Assembly: GCA_964244065.1 (NCBI GenBank)
Contig: CAXTHH010000002.1
Location: 62,001 to 126,000, forward strand
DNA: 64,000 nt
Source: JASLDZ01 sp964244065
Lineage (GTDB): Bacteria > Pseudomonadota > Alphaproteobacteria > Caulobacterales > Caulobacteraceae
Direction: 5' to 3'
Under the pieces are notes generated by a model. It made no database searches and was not told the origin of the DNA. It saw only the letters and a list, made by a program, of their open reading frames with translations. Of the stretch, positions 42,143-51,704 are shown piece after piece. How positions within the stretch are numbered: position 1 is the stretch's first letter; every line of letters begins with the position of its first letter. The position numbers and the translations under genes are program-made.

Positions 42143-45100
42143 TCAACGGCCAAGCCGCAGGCGGGCCAGCGCCGCCTCGATCACATTATCTGGAACGGGC
42201 ATGAGCTTGGGCCCGTCGGTCCACACCAGCGCCGCCTCCACGCGCCGGCCGGGGAACACGGCGCGGAGCACGGCGGCGTAGACGGCCATCTGCGTCAGGT
42301 AGGCGGGGTCGGCCGCCTCGATCCGGTCGGGCGAGGGCCGGTTGGTCTTGAAGTCCACCACCAGCACCTTGTCCGGCGTGATCCGCATCCGGTCCACGCG
42401 GCCGGAGATGGCCAGCCCCTCCGGCAGGTCGGGGGCGGAGCCCGCGACGGCGGCCTCGGCGCGGCCGCCCGGCCCCCACACCTCGGCGAAGCGCGCGTCC
42501 TCCAGAACGGCGAGCGCGGCGCGGGCCATCTCGCGACGCTGATCGTCGGAGAGGTCGGGCTCGCGGCCCAGGATGCGCTCGGCCGCGGCCGGGCGCTCGG
42601 CGGCGGGCAGGTCGGGAAGCAGCTGCAGCAGCCGGTGGATCAGCTCGCCGCGGCGGAAGCGGCCCAGCCCGCCGGGCGTGGCCGACAGGGGCGAGGGCGC
42701 CGGCCCGCGCCGCCCCTCCGCCACCGTGGAGGGCGAGGCCCAGCGGCTCGCCTCCGGCTCCGGCGGAGCGGACGCGCGGAGCCAGGCGGGCGGGGCTTCG
42801 AGGGCCGCCGGCGGGGAGGTCAGCTCCAGGGCGGGCGCCGGATCCTCGCCCCAGCGGCGGATCGCCTGGCCCGCGACCTCGACCCGCCGCACCTCGGGCG
42901 CGGCGTCGAACACGGCGGCGATCCGCGCGTACCAGCAGCCCTCCGGCGGGCGGGAGACGCCGCCCTCGCTGCGCGGCGCGGGCAGGCGGCCGCAGACGAT
43001 CACCCGGTCGCGCGCCCGCGTCAGTGCGACGTAGAGCAGCCGCAGCCCCTCCTCCGCCTGCCTGGCCTTGAGCCGATCGCGGGCCGCCTGCGAGGCCGGC
43101 GTGTCGTCGGCCTGCCGCGGCGCGAACAGCCAGCCGCCGTCGCCGGTGGGCAGCAGCTTGGACTGCAGCTTCTGCGCCTGGCCGCAGGTGTCGGGCAGGA
43201 TCACCACGGGGGCCTCCAGCCCCTTGGCGCCGTGGACGGTCATGACGCGGACGGCGTCGCCCGCCCCCTCCAGCTCGCGCTTCACCTCCAGGTCGGCGCG
43301 CTCCAGCTCGGCGGCGAAGCGCTCCAGGTCGGTGACGCCGCGGCCCTCGGCGGCGAGGGCGGCGGCCAGCATCTCGTCGAGCGCGTCCTCCGCCTCCGGG
43401 CCGAGGCGGGTGAGCAGGCGCTGGCGCAGCGTGCGGCCCTCGCGGTCGAGCCAGCTCAGCGCCCGGCCCAGCACGTCGAACGGCCCGCGCCCCCGCGCCA
43501 TCTCCCGCGCGTCGGCCAGGAAGCGCAGGGCCTCCGTCCAGTCCGGCCGCTCGTGCCCGCGGCGGTTCAGCACCGCCCACAGGGAGGTCCGCTCCTCGCG
43601 GTCGTGCGCGAGGTCGAAGAGCCCCGCCTCGTCCACCGGGCAGAAGGGCGAGCGCAGCAGGGCGGCCAGGGTCAGATCGTCCCACGGGAACAGCACGAAG
43701 CGCAGCAGGGCCACGACGTCGCGGAACACCACGTGCTGCGACAGCTTGAGCCGGTCGGCCCCCGCCACGGGCACGCGCGCCTTCTTGAGCGCCCGCAGAA
43801 TCTCCTCGAACAGCCGGCCGCGCTGGCGCACCAGGATCAGCACGTCGCCGGGGCGCACGGGGCGGGGCGCGCCGCGGCCGCCGTTTCCATCGGGCAGCGC
43901 CTTGTCCCACACCGCCTCGCCGCGCTCGGCCATGCCGCGCACCTCGGCGGCGATGCGCCTGGCGAGGCGCTTGACCGAGCCCTCGTCGGCGCGGGCGTCC
44001 ACCGGCGCGTCCCAGGCGTCGGGCTCCTCGCGCGGCGTGTCGATCTCCGGCGGCCAGAGGTCCACCTGGCCGGGGTGGTCGTCGCGCCGGCCCTTCACGT
44101 GGCGGAACACGTCCGAGGCCTCGGGCTGGGCCATGGACTCGCGGAACGCCGGGTCCTGCCCCAGCCGGTCCACGAAGCTCAGCACCGCGGAGGTGGAGCG
44201 CCAGCTCTCCACGAGGTCGGGCGCCGCGAACGGCCGGTCCGCCGCGGCCGCCAGCGCGGCGTAGCGGCGGCTCTCCTCGCCGAACAGCAGCGGCTCGGCG
44301 CCCTGGAAGCCGTAGATGGACTGCTTGGGGTCGCCCACGGCGAACACGGTGCGCGCCAGCTTGCCGCGCGGGGCGCCCTCGCCGGCGAAGAAGTCGGCGG
44401 TGAGCGCGCGGGCGATGTCCCACTGCTCGGGCGCGGTGTCCTGCGCCTCGTCCACCAGCACGTGGTCGATCCCGCCGTCGAGCTTGTAGAGCACCCAGGC
44501 CGCGTCCGCCTTCTCGGTGAGCAGCTCGCGCGTGGCGCGGATCAGGTCGGCGAAGTCGAGCGCGCCCCGCGCCGACTTCGCCCCCGCGTAGAGCGAGACG
44601 TAGGCGCTCGCCAGCGTCAGGGCGTGCACCGTGTCCACCGCCATGCGCGCGCCCTTGGCCCTGCCGCAGGCGTCGTGCAGGCGCGCCTGCTCCTCCACCA
44701 GCCAGTCGAGCTGGGCGGGGTGGAGCGCCTTGGTGGCCAGGCGCTGGAGCTTGCCCCCTTCGGCGGTGGAGAAGACGGCGAGGCAGCGGCCGAAGCCGCC
44801 GGGCGAATGCTCCGAGCACGCCACCAGCTCCAGCAGCTTGCCCGCGAGCTTGGCGTCCTGCGCCGAGCCGGTGGCCTGGAGCGCGTGCGCCGCTTCGCGC
44901 CAGCGCTCCCAGCGGCAGGCGCCCGCGGCCTCGCGCTCGATGGCTTCGGGGTCGGCGGGCTCGCCGGAGGGGAAGCCGCAGCGGCGCCACACGTCCTCGC
45001 GCCAGCCGCCCGCTGTGTGCAGGTAGTCGGCCAGCCCCTGCCGCTCGCACTCGAAGGCGGTGAACAGCGCCTCGAAGTCGCCGGGGGCGAGCTCCACGGC

Positions 45101-45622
45101 CATGTGGGCGTAGGCGTCGCCCACCTCCGCGCTCTCCAGCGCCAGCTCGGCCAGGCGCTCGCGGGCGAGGGCCTGCACCTCGCTCGCCTCCGCCCCCTCC
45201 AGCACGGCGAAGCCGGGGGAGACGCCGGCCTCCAGCGGGAAGCGGCGAAGCAGCTTCTCGCAGAAGGCGTGGATGGTCTGGATCTTCAGCCCGCCCGGCG
45301 TCTCCAGCGCCCGGGCGAACAGGGTGCGGGCGCGGGGCAGGGCCTGGCCGGAGTCGCCGATCCGGCGCAGCGCCTCGCGCAGGGCGTCGTCGTCCAGCAC
45401 CGACCAGCCGCCCAGGGTCTCGAACAGGCGCCGCTGCATCTCGGCGGCGGCCGCCTTGGTGTAGGTGAGGCACAGCACCGCCTCCGGGTCCGCCCCCGCC
45501 AGCAGCAGGCGCGCCACCCGGTTGACCAACGTGGTGGTCTTGCCCGAGCCGGCGTTGGCCGCGACGAAGGCGTTGACCTCCGGGTCCGAGGCCTGGGTCT
45601 GGGGCGACGGAAGGGCCGTCAT
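42143..45622 (-). CDS. addA: AddA helicase-nuclease subunit
   Basis: With AddB it forms the double-strand-break repair helicase-nuclease equivalent to RecBCD. The 1159-residue UvrD-like helicase has Walker A AANAGSGKTTTLV at 22-34, 'LTYTKAAAAEMQRRL', 'LVDEAQDTAPEQWDI', 'VFAVGDPKQSIYGFQGA', and motif VI 'LLYVALTRARDRVIV'. The C-terminal nuclease has 'VLVVDFKTNRPSPDR'. The ATG overlaps the addB stop as ATGA. Confidence 0.95.
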   Translation of the reverse strand: MTALPSPQTQASDPEVNAFVAANAGSGKTTTLVNRVARLLLAGADPEAVLCLTYTKAAAAEMQRRLFETLGGWSVLDDDALREALRRIGDSGQALPRARTLFARALETPGGLKIQTIHAFCEKLLRRFPLEAGVSPGFAVLEGAEASEVQALARERLAELALESAEVGDAYAHMAVELAPGDFEALFTAFECERQGLADYLHTAGGWREDVWRRCGFPSGEPADPEAIEREAAGACRWERWREAAHALQATGSAQDAKLAGKLLELVACSEHSPGGFGRCLAVFSTAEGGKLQRLATKALHPAQLDWLVEEQARLHDACGRAKGARMAVDTVHALTLASAYVSLYAGAKSARGALDFADLIRATRELLTEKADAAWVLYKLDGGIDHVLVDEAQDTAPEQWDIARALTADFFAGEGAPRGKLARTVFAVGDPKQSIYGFQGAEPLLFGEESRRYAALAAAADRPFAAPDLVESWRSTSAVLSFVDRLGQDPAFRESMAQPEASDVFRHVKGRRDDHPGQVDLWPPEIDTPREEPDAWDAPVDARADEGSVKRLARRIAAEVRGMAERGEAVWDKALPDGNGGRGAPRPVRPGDVLILVRQRGRLFEEILRALKKARVPVAGADRLKLSQHVVFRDVVALLRFVLFPWDDLTLAALLRSPFCPVDEAGLFDLAHDREERTSLWAVLNRRGHERPDWTEALRFLADAREMARGRGPFDVLGRALSWLDREGRTLRQRLLTRLGPEAEDALDEMLAAALAAEGRGVTDLERFAAELERADLEVKRELEGAGDAVRVMTVHGAKGLEAPVVILPDTCGQAQKLQSKLLPTGDGGWLFAPRQADDTPASQAARDRLKARQAEEGLRLLYVALTRARDRVIVCGRLPAPRSEGGVSRPPEGCWYARIAAVFDAAPEVRRVEVAGQAIRRWGEDPAPALELTSPPAALEAPPAWLRASAPPEPEASRWASPSTVAEGRRGPAPSPLSATPGGLGRFRRGELIHRLLQLLPDLPAAERPAAAERILGREPDLSDDQRREMARAALAVLEDARFAEVWGPGGRAEAAVAGSAPDLPEGLAISGRVDRMRITPDKVLVVDFKTNRPSPDRIEAADPAYLTQMAVYAAVLRAVFPGRRVEAALVWTDGPKLMPVPDNVIEAALARLRLGR

Positions 45623-48600
45623 GCCGCGCCCTCGTCGCCGCCGTCGGCCATGACGTGCCACTCCCACAGGCGGGCGAGGTGGTCGTAGTCGCCGCCGCGC
45701 TGGCTGATGAACTGCGGCGCGGTCCAGGCGGCGTACGGCTTGGCGGGGTCGTCGAACTCGGCCACGCGGCGCACCAGGCCCTCCAGCGCGCGCTGCGCCA
45801 TCTCCGCGCTCTCGCCCCCGGCGGCGGCGCGGGGCTGCACCTCGGCGGGGATGCGGCGGCCGGTGACCCGCACATAGGCCAGCTCGCCCGGCGGCTGCGG
45901 GCCGAGTGCGGCGAACCCGCCCGCCGCCACGATCGCCGCGGTGAGCGTCAGCTGCGGCGAGAAGCCGGAGCGCACCTGCTTGGGCGTGGCCGAGCCGCCG
46001 GTCTTGAAGTCCAGCACGTCCACGCCCGCGGCCCGCCGCTCCAGCCGGTCGGCCTTGGCGGTGAGCAGGAAGCCGCCCGCCGGGCCGTCGAGGGCGAGCT
46101 CGCCCTGCGCCTCGCTGAAGGGCTCGGCGTCGGCCCGCTCCGCCCGCCATGCGGCGGCCCAGGCGGCGAGGCGGCGGGCCAGCGGCCGCTCGCGCGCCAT
46201 GCGCGTGGCGGGCAGGCCGCGCGCGTGCAGCTCGTCCACCAGCAGGCGCTCGAACAGGTCGGCGCCGGCGTCCTCGCTGGCGGCGTAGAGCTCGAAGGCG
46301 CGGTGCACCGCCTCGCCGCGCAGCCGCGCCTCCACCGGCTGGTCGGGCCGGTCCAGCGGCTTCAGCCGCAGCACGTAGCGGGCGTAGGTGGCGTACGGGT
46401 TGCGCACCCACTCCTCCACCCGCGTCACGCCCATCCTGCGCGGCCGGGCGGCCACCGGCGGCGTCGGCGCGGGGCGGGGCGCCAGCCGCAGCTCCTCCGG
46501 CGCGTCCACCAGCGGCGCGTCGAGCGCGCGCGCCCAGCGGGCGGCGTCCGGCCGACCGGGCAGCTCGATCCTCGCCCCGCGGGCCAGCGTCTCCAGCCGC
46601 CACAGCCAGCGCGACTTGACGGCGGGCTGGCCGCCGCGCCGCTCGGCGTGGATCATCAGCACCTCGGGGGCGCAGGCCGCCTGGGCGAAGTCGTGCGCGG
46701 AGAGGCCCACCCGGCGCTCCGGCGGGGGGAGGCCGAGCCCCTGCCGCATGGGGCGGGAGAGGAAAGGATCGACGGCGGCGGCGCGCGGCCAGGTCCCCTC
46801 CTCCAGCCCGGCCAGCACCACCCGGTCGGCGCGCACCAGCCGGGCCTCGATGGCGCCCAGGATCTGCAGCCGAGGGTGCGCCTCGCCCCCCGCCCGCACC
46901 GTCTCGCGGCCGGCGAGCGACTCCACCAGCTGGGCGAAGCCCGCGGGCGTGGCGGGGGGCAGGCCCGCGCCGTCCTGCACCAGGCCCGCCACCAGGGCGG
47001 CGGCGGACTCCCCGCCCGGACCGGCCCACAGCTCGCCGAGCCGGCCGTCCGCGTCGGAGCCCAGCCGCTCCATGGCCTCGGCCAGGGCGCGCGCGGCCGC
47101 GTCGGCCATCGCGGTACCCCCCGGAGCGAAGGCGGCGCGCGCGTGCTCCACCGCGCCCTGCAGCCCGGCCAGCAGCGCCAGGGCGTCCTCCTGGTCCTTG
47201 AGGCGGTCGGCCAGGGCGGTCCAGCCGTCCGGCCGCGGGCCGCGCAGGCCGTGGCGCTCGAACTGGCGGCGGGCGTGGTCGAGCTGCGAGGCCTTCACGC
47301 CCATGAGGCTCAGCGGGTGCTTGGCGATGGCCAGCAGCGTCGCCGGGTCCAGCGGCTCGGCCGCGGCGCGGGCGGTCAGCGTCAGGAGCTGGCCGGCGGG
47401 CAGCAGCGACAGGGGCAGGCCGGCGGAGTTGTCCACGGAGACGCCCCAGCGGTGCAGGCGGGCGGAGACGCGGCGCGCCAGGGCGACGTCCGGCGTCACC
47501 AGGGCGGCGGTGCGGCCGGGGACGTCCAGCGCCTCGCGCAGCAGCACGGCGGCCTGGGCCGCGGCGTCCTCCTCGTTGGCGGCGGAGAGCACGGCCAGGC
47601 CCTCCAGCCCCTCCTTGAGCGGGCTGATCCCGGCGATCCTGCCCTGCTCCTCGAAGGCGCTCAGCACGCCGAGCCAGTCCTCCGTGGCGGCGGCGGGGCG
47701 CAGCGCCTCGTTGACCACCCGGGCGCGGGCGACGGCGCCGACGCCCGCCTCCTCCGGCCGGGAGCCCGGCCAGGAGCGCACCGCGTCGCGCAGCACGCCG
47801 GCGCGGAGCAGCAGGCGCGCCATGGCGCCCTGCGGGTGCGCCTCGCCCTCCGCGCCCGGCAGCACCGCCCAGACCGCCGGGTCCAGCTCGCGATCCAGCC
47901 CGGGCAGCACCACCGCCCCGCGCGGCGCGGCGGCGACCACGGCCAGCAGGTCCGCGGTGGCGGGCGCCGTGCCGGTGGAGCCCGCCGCCACCAGCGGGTG
48001 CGAGGGCGGCGAGGCGCGCCACTGGTCGGCGAGCGCCCGCAGCAGCGCCGTGCGGCGCGCCGTCACGTCCACCAGGCCCAGCTCCGCCAGGCGCGCGGGC
48101 CAGGCCCTCACGGCCAGCTCCAGGAACTCCAGCGAGCGTCGCCAGTGCTCGGCCAGGGCGTCGGGCACGAGGGCGGGCAGGAGGTCGGCGGCCTCCACCT
48201 CCTCGATGGCCGCGGAGTCGAGGAAGCCGGCCAGGGCGTCGGCCAGCTCCAGGGCGCCGGCGGGATCGGGCTCGCGGCCGAGCGCCGCGCCGTTCTCCAC
48301 CACCAGCCGCGCCAGCTCGAAGCGGCGGCGCAGGGGGCTGACGGCGGGCGGCAGGTCGGCGGCCACCTCGCCGGGCTCGAACGGCGGCTCCCCCTCGTCC
48401 AGGTCGCCGAGGGCGCGGATCTGCGGCAGCAACAGCGCCCGCCCGCCGGCGGCGCGGACGAACGCCTGGCCGAGCGCGCGCGCCCCGCGGCGCGTGGGCG
48501 TGAGCACCACCGCATCGCCCAGCGCCTCCGCCCCGCCGGGCTCCAGCTCGGCGAGCAGGCCGGCGGCGAGGTCGTCGAGGAAGGGGCGGTGCGGCGCGAC

Positions 48601-48681
48601 GGTGAACCAGCGCGGGCCCGGGGCGGCGAAGAGGCCGGTGGGCGGCGGGAGGTCGGCGAAGAGGTCGGGGGTGTCGGTCAC
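45619..48681 (-). CDS. addB: AddB helicase-nuclease subunit (alphaproteobacterial type)
   Basis: The 1020-residue partner of AddA has a UvrD-like N-terminal half without an intact Walker A, as in the alphaproteobacterial AddB. A C-terminal nuclease domain has 'VDVLDFKTGGSATPKQV'. I see no cysteine cluster of the kind that binds Fe-S in Bacillus AddB. Start is GTG at 48681 (VTDTPDLF). It runs into addA with a four-base overlap. The upstream gap to murU is filled by the palindromic element at 48703-48940. Confidence 0.93.
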   Translation of the reverse strand: MTDTPDLFADLPPPTGLFAAPGPRWFTVAPHRPFLDDLAAGLLAELEPGGAEALGDAVVLTPTRRGARALGQAFVRAAGGRALLLPQIRALGDLDEGEPPFEPGEVAADLPPAVSPLRRRFELARLVVENGAALGREPDPAGALELADALAGFLDSAAIEEVEAADLLPALVPDALAEHWRRSLEFLELAVRAWPARLAELGLVDVTARRTALLRALADQWRASPPSHPLVAAGSTGTAPATADLLAVVAAAPRGAVVLPGLDRELDPAVWAVLPGAEGEAHPQGAMARLLLRAGVLRDAVRSWPGSRPEEAGVGAVARARVVNEALRPAAATEDWLGVLSAFEEQGRIAGISPLKEGLEGLAVLSAANEEDAAAQAAVLLREALDVPGRTAALVTPDVALARRVSARLHRWGVSVDNSAGLPLSLLPAGQLLTLTARAAAEPLDPATLLAIAKHPLSLMGVKASQLDHARRQFERHGLRGPRPDGWTALADRLKDQEDALALLAGLQGAVEHARAAFAPGGTAMADAAARALAEAMERLGSDADGRLGELWAGPGGESAAALVAGLVQDGAGLPPATPAGFAQLVESLAGRETVRAGGEAHPRLQILGAIEARLVRADRVVLAGLEEGTWPRAAAVDPFLSRPMRQGLGLPPPERRVGLSAHDFAQAACAPEVLMIHAERRGGQPAVKSRWLWRLETLARGARIELPGRPDAARWARALDAPLVDAPEELRLAPRPAPTPPVAARPRRMGVTRVEEWVRNPYATYARYVLRLKPLDRPDQPVEARLRGEAVHRAFELYAASEDAGADLFERLLVDELHARGLPATRMARERPLARRLAAWAAAWRAERADAEPFSEAQGELALDGPAGGFLLTAKADRLERRAAGVDVLDFKTGGSATPKQVRSGFSPQLTLTAAIVAAGGFAALGPQPPGELAYVRVTGRRIPAEVQPRAAAGGESAEMAQRALEGLVRRVAEFDDPAKPYAAWTAPQFISQRGGDYDHLARLWEWHVMADGGDEGAA

Positions 48682-48702
48682 CGACCGCCGCCCACGCCGC
48701 CG

Positions 48703-48940
48703 GCGCGGCAGCGCTGCTCCTCAAGGATCGCACCGCGTGCGGAGAGAGCCCTTGATCTCTTGGAGGCCATGGCCGCGGATCGCCAAAGCGAAGTCAAGGA
48801 CAGGCGAAGCCTGCCGCGGCGCGGCGGCCCTGCGGGCCGTCCTTGAGTTCGCTTTGGCGATCCGCTCAGCTGCCTCCATGAGATGAAGGGCTCCCTCCCG
48901 CACCGCAGGTGCGGAGGTCGGAAGAGGGGGGCTGCCGCCC
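48703..48940. repeat. Mosaic palindromic element, full-length copy 2 (inverted core)
   Basis: This 238-bp element fills the murU-addB gap. Outer flanks start GCGCGGCAGCGCTGCTCC and end GGGGGGCTGCCGCCC. Inside lie 24-bp inverted arms (48778-48801 and 48839-48862) around a 37-bp core (48802-48838). Flanks and arms match 58698-58941 in direct orientation; the core matches in reverse complement (34 of 37 positions). No convincing protein-coding content is seen. Confidence 0.9.
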
Positions 48941-48961
48941 TTCGACGCCCGGGCGTGCAGC

Positions 48962-49693
48962 TCATCCGCCCGCCGCCGCCAGCCGCGCCTCGGCCGCGTC
49001 CCGCGCGGCGGGGTCGCCCACGTGCATCCAGTCGCCGTCCAGCACCACACCGTGGAGGCGGCCCGCCGCCGCCTGCTCCACCCACAGCGGGAACAGGCTG
49101 AAGGCGTCTTCCGCGCGGGCGCCGGCGCTCGCCGGGTCGGTGATCTGCACGCCGGCCATGGCGTAGGGCGCGGTGGCCTCGCCCGAGCCGCGACGCAGCG
49201 TGACCCGGCCCTCCGCATCGAGGAAGGCGTCTCCCGGCCCGTCGAAGCCCAGGCTCCGCTCCAGGCGCGCCAGCAGCAGCAGCGTGTCCATCCGCGCCGG
49301 ATTCCAGGCGGCCGCCATCGCCGGGAGCGCCGGCGCGCGCTCGATCCAGACCGAGTCGATGTTGGCCGCCCACACCGGCCCCTCGCCGAGCAGCGGCCGG
49401 GCGCGCTTCAGCCCGCCGCCCGTCTCCAGCGGCAGGGGCGCATCACGCTCGTCAGAGGTCGCGATCTCCGGCGCGCCGCTCCGGGCGGCGAGATGGGCCA
49501 GCAGCCGGTCGCCGTGCGCGTGCACGTTGACCACCGCGCGCTTCACCCCGGCGGCGGCCAGCCGGCCGAGCATGTGGTCGATCAGCGCGCGGCCGCCCAC
49601 CTCCACCAGCGCCTTGGGCCGGTCGTCGGTGAGCGGGCGCATGCGGGCGCCGAGCCCCGCCGCCAGCACCATGGCCGTGCGCGGCGCGCTCAC
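48962..49693 (-). CDS. murU: N-acetylmuramate-1-phosphate uridylyltransferase
   Basis: The 243-residue nucleotidyltransferase begins 'SAPRTAMVLAAGLGARMRPLTDDRPKALVEVGGRALIDHML', the GxGxRxxP signature of sugar-nucleotide enzymes. 'WAANIDSVW' has the catalytic Asp. The position right after amgK identifies it as MurU, which makes UDP-MurNAc and bypasses fosfomycin-sensitive MurA. GTG start at 49693 overlaps the amgK stop as GTGA. Confidence 0.92.
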   Translation of the reverse strand: MSAPRTAMVLAAGLGARMRPLTDDRPKALVEVGGRALIDHMLGRLAAAGVKRAVVNVHAHGDRLLAHLAARSGAPEIATSDERDAPLPLETGGGLKRARPLLGEGPVWAANIDSVWIERAPALPAMAAAWNPARMDTLLLLARLERSLGFDGPGDAFLDAEGRVTLRRGSGEATAPYAMAGVQITDPASAGARAEDAFSLFPLWVEQAAAGRLHGVVLDGDWMHVGDPAARDAAEARLAAAGG

Positions 49694-50799
49694 GCCCGCG
49701 CGTCCGGCGGCACGTGCCGGTCGAGCCAACGGGCCAGCGGGGCGAGCTGCGGATGCGCCAGCACCTCGTGCAGGTGGCCCCACATGCGCGGCAGGAACTC
49801 GCGGTAGCGCCCCTTGCCGTCGCGGCCGACCAGGCGGTGGAACACGCCGATGATGCGCACGATGTTCAGCGCGCCGAACAGGGCGAAGTCGGCGCGCAGG
49901 GCCTCGGAGTCGGTGCGGCCCGCCTCCAGCGCCAGGTAGCGGTCCAGCGCGTGGGCGCGCAGCCCGGGCGAGACGTCGCGGCGGGCGTCGTGCAGCAGCA
50001 TGGACAGGTCCCAGGCCCGCGGCGCCCTCACCGCATCCTGGAAATCGAGCAGGCCGACGCGCGCGGGGCCCTCGCGCCCGGGCAGCCAGACCAGGTTCTC
50101 CGCGTGGTAGTCCCGGTGGCAGAAGACCTCCGCCCGCGCCTCGGCCCGGGCGCGCACGGGCGCCCAGAACGCCTCCCACTCGGCCCGCGCCTCGGGCGTG
50201 AACGGGGGGACCGCGCCGAGCACGGGCAGCCAGTCCACGAACAGGTCGCCCGCCGTGCGCAGCGCCAGCTCGTCGTAGACCAGCAGCGGCCAGCCGGCCC
50301 CCGCCCCCTCCAGCCGCTCGGGCGGACGCACGCGGTGCAGGGCGGCCAGGGCGTCGACGGCCGCGTCGTACAGCTCGGCCTCGTCGCCGCCGCGGGCGAG
50401 CACGGCCGCGTAGAGGTCGTCGCCCAGGTCCTCCAGAACCGCCAGCCCCGCCGCGTCGTCGTGCGCGTGCACCTCGGGGGCGGAGAGGCCTTGCGCGCGC
50501 AGCCAACCCGCGCACGCCGCGAAGGCGTCCACCCGGCCGGCGGCCAGGCGGGCCAGGGCGTTGTAGCCGAGCCGCGCGCGCTCGGCGGCGTCCGCGCCCG
50601 GCGGGCAGGGCCGGGACTCGGCCGAGGGGGGCTGGTCCATCAGGATCAGCGAGGGCCCGCCCGCCGGGTGCAGCCGCTCGTAGCGGCGGGTGGAGGCGTC
50701 CCCGCCGAGCGGGACGCGCCGCGCCCCGCCCAGCCCGGCGCGCGTCAGGAAGGCCGCGCGGACCGGCTCGCGCGCGTCAGGGGAGGAGGTCGGCGACAC
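49690..50799 (-). CDS. amgK: N-acetylmuramate/N-acetylglucosamine kinase
   Basis: The 369-residue aminoglycoside-phosphotransferase-fold protein phosphorylates MurNAc at C1 in cell-wall recycling. 'RRVPLGGDASTRRYERL' is the N-terminal signature, 'FCHRDYHAENLVWL' the catalytic loop, and 'VGLLDFQDAVRAPRAWDLSML' the metal site. I picked the GTG at 50799, which gives MSPTSSPDAREPVRAAFL and overlaps tsaE by 23 bp. Longer in-frame starts run deeper into tsaE. The order amgK-murU supports the function. Confidence 0.92.
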   Translation of the reverse strand: MSPTSSPDAREPVRAAFLTRAGLGGARRVPLGGDASTRRYERLHPAGGPSLILMDQPPSAESRPCPPGADAAERARLGYNALARLAAGRVDAFAACAGWLRAQGLSAPEVHAHDDAAGLAVLEDLGDDLYAAVLARGGDEAELYDAAVDALAALHRVRPPERLEGAGAGWPLLVYDELALRTAGDLFVDWLPVLGAVPPFTPEARAEWEAFWAPVRARAEARAEVFCHRDYHAENLVWLPGREGPARVGLLDFQDAVRAPRAWDLSMLLHDARRDVSPGLRAHALDRYLALEAGRTDSEALRADFALFGALNIVRIIGVFHRLVGRDGKGRYREFLPRMWGHLHEVLAHPQLAPLARWLDRHVPPDARA

Positions 50800-51259
50800 G
50801 CTGCGTCCATGCGCCGAAGCCTTCCAGCCGCGCAAGGCGGCGGCCCGCCGCGCCCGGGTCCTCCGCGTCCGCGACTGACGCCAGGGCGACCTGCAGGCGG
50901 TCGGCGGGCAGGTCGTCGCCCAGCCGCTCGGGCCACTCCACCACCGCGGCGCCGTCGGCCAGGGCGTCGTCCAGCCCCAGCTCCCAGGCCTCCTCCGGCC
51001 GCTTCAGCCGGTAGAGGTCGAGGTGGGCCAGCGGGAAGGCCGGGCCGTCGTAGAGCTGGATGAGCGTGAAGGTGGGGCTCGGGACCTCCTCGTCCGGCGA
51101 GGTCAGGGCGCGCACCAGCCCCCGCGCCAACACCGACTTGCCGGCCCCCAGCGGGCCGGACAGCGCCACCAGGTCGCCCGGCCGCAGCGCCGCCGCGATG
51201 CGTGCGCCGAGCGCCGCGGTGGCCTCCGGGCCGTGCAGGATCAGCTCGGCGCTCGACAC
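50777..51259 (-). CDS. tsaE: tRNA threonylcarbamoyladenosine synthesis ATPase
   Basis: TsaE drives the TsaBD complex that makes t6A37 in tRNAs. The 160-residue protein has Walker A SGPLGAGKSV at 34-43, 'EVPSPTFTLIQLYDG', 'AHLDLYRL', and 'VVEWPERLGDDLP'. GTG at 51259 (VSSAELIL) gives the normal length; longer starts run into the divergent ferredoxin promoter. It heads the leftward run that continues to the XRE gene at 35676. MtaB (63 kb) later methylthiolates t6A. Confidence 0.93.
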   Translation of the reverse strand: MSSAELILHGPEATAALGARIAAALRPGDLVALSGPLGAGKSVLARGLVRALTSPDEEVPSPTFTLIQLYDGPAFPLAHLDLYRLKRPEEAWELGLDDALADGAAVVEWPERLGDDLPADRLQVALASVADAEDPGAAGRRLARLEGFGAWTQRVADLLP

Positions 51260-51344
51260 CGCGTCCGTGTCCCACGCGCCGCACCCCGCCTCAAGCCGGG
51301 CGCAGGGCCTTGCGTCGCGCGGCGTGGCGGATATGTCGGCCCGC

Positions 51345-51665
51345 ATGGCCAAGATCACCTATGTCGAGTTCGACGGCGCGGAACACGTGCTGGACGTGAA
51401 GCCCGGCCTCTCGGTCATGGAGGGCGCGGTGAAGAACAACGTGCCCGGCATCGACGCCGACTGCGGCGGCGCCTGCGCCTGCGCCACCTGCCACGTCTAT
51501 GTGGACGAGGCCTGGCGCGACAGGACGGGCGAGGCCTCGGCCATGGAGGAGTCCATGCTCGACTTCGCCGAGAACGTGAAGCCGAACAGCCGCCTCTCCT
51601 GCCAGATCAAGGTCACCGACGCGCTGGACGGCCTGGTCGTGCGCATGCCGGAGAGCCAGCACTAG
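51345..51665 (+). CDS. [2Fe-2S] ferredoxin, adrenodoxin type
   Basis: The 106-residue protein has cluster ligands Cys40, Cys46, Cys49 and Cys86 (CX5CX2C...C) in 'DADCGGACACATCHVYVDE' and 'SRLSCQI', the adrenodoxin-like type (FdxB/FdII) that serves Fe-S assembly or P450s. An extra Cys44 is present. ATG at 51345 begins MAKITYVEF. Divergent from tsaE. Confidence 0.93.
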   Translation: MAKITYVEFDGAEHVLDVKPGLSVMEGAVKNNVPGIDADCGGACACATCHVYVDEAWRDRTGEASAMEESMLDFAENVKPNSRLSCQIKVTDALDGLVVRMPESQH

Positions 51666-51673
51666 CTTCCTGA

Positions 51674-51696
51674 CCTCCCCCGCTCGCGGGGGGAGG
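51674..51696. terminator. Hairpin between convergent ferredoxin and trpS
   Basis: CCTCCCCCGC (51674-51683) pairs with GCGGGGGGAGG (51686-51696) around a 2-base loop, with one bulge. It lies in the 39-bp convergent gap and likely ends both transcripts, though there is no long T-tract. Confidence 0.5.
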
Positions 51697-51704
51697 ACAC
51701 GCGG

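Noticed and set aside
42143..48733. A single 2196-codon open frame spanning addA and addB
   Set aside because: Only the 42143-45622 part resembles AddA. The rest is the wrong frame of addB, kept open by GC bias; addB has its own frame with clear nuclease motifs.
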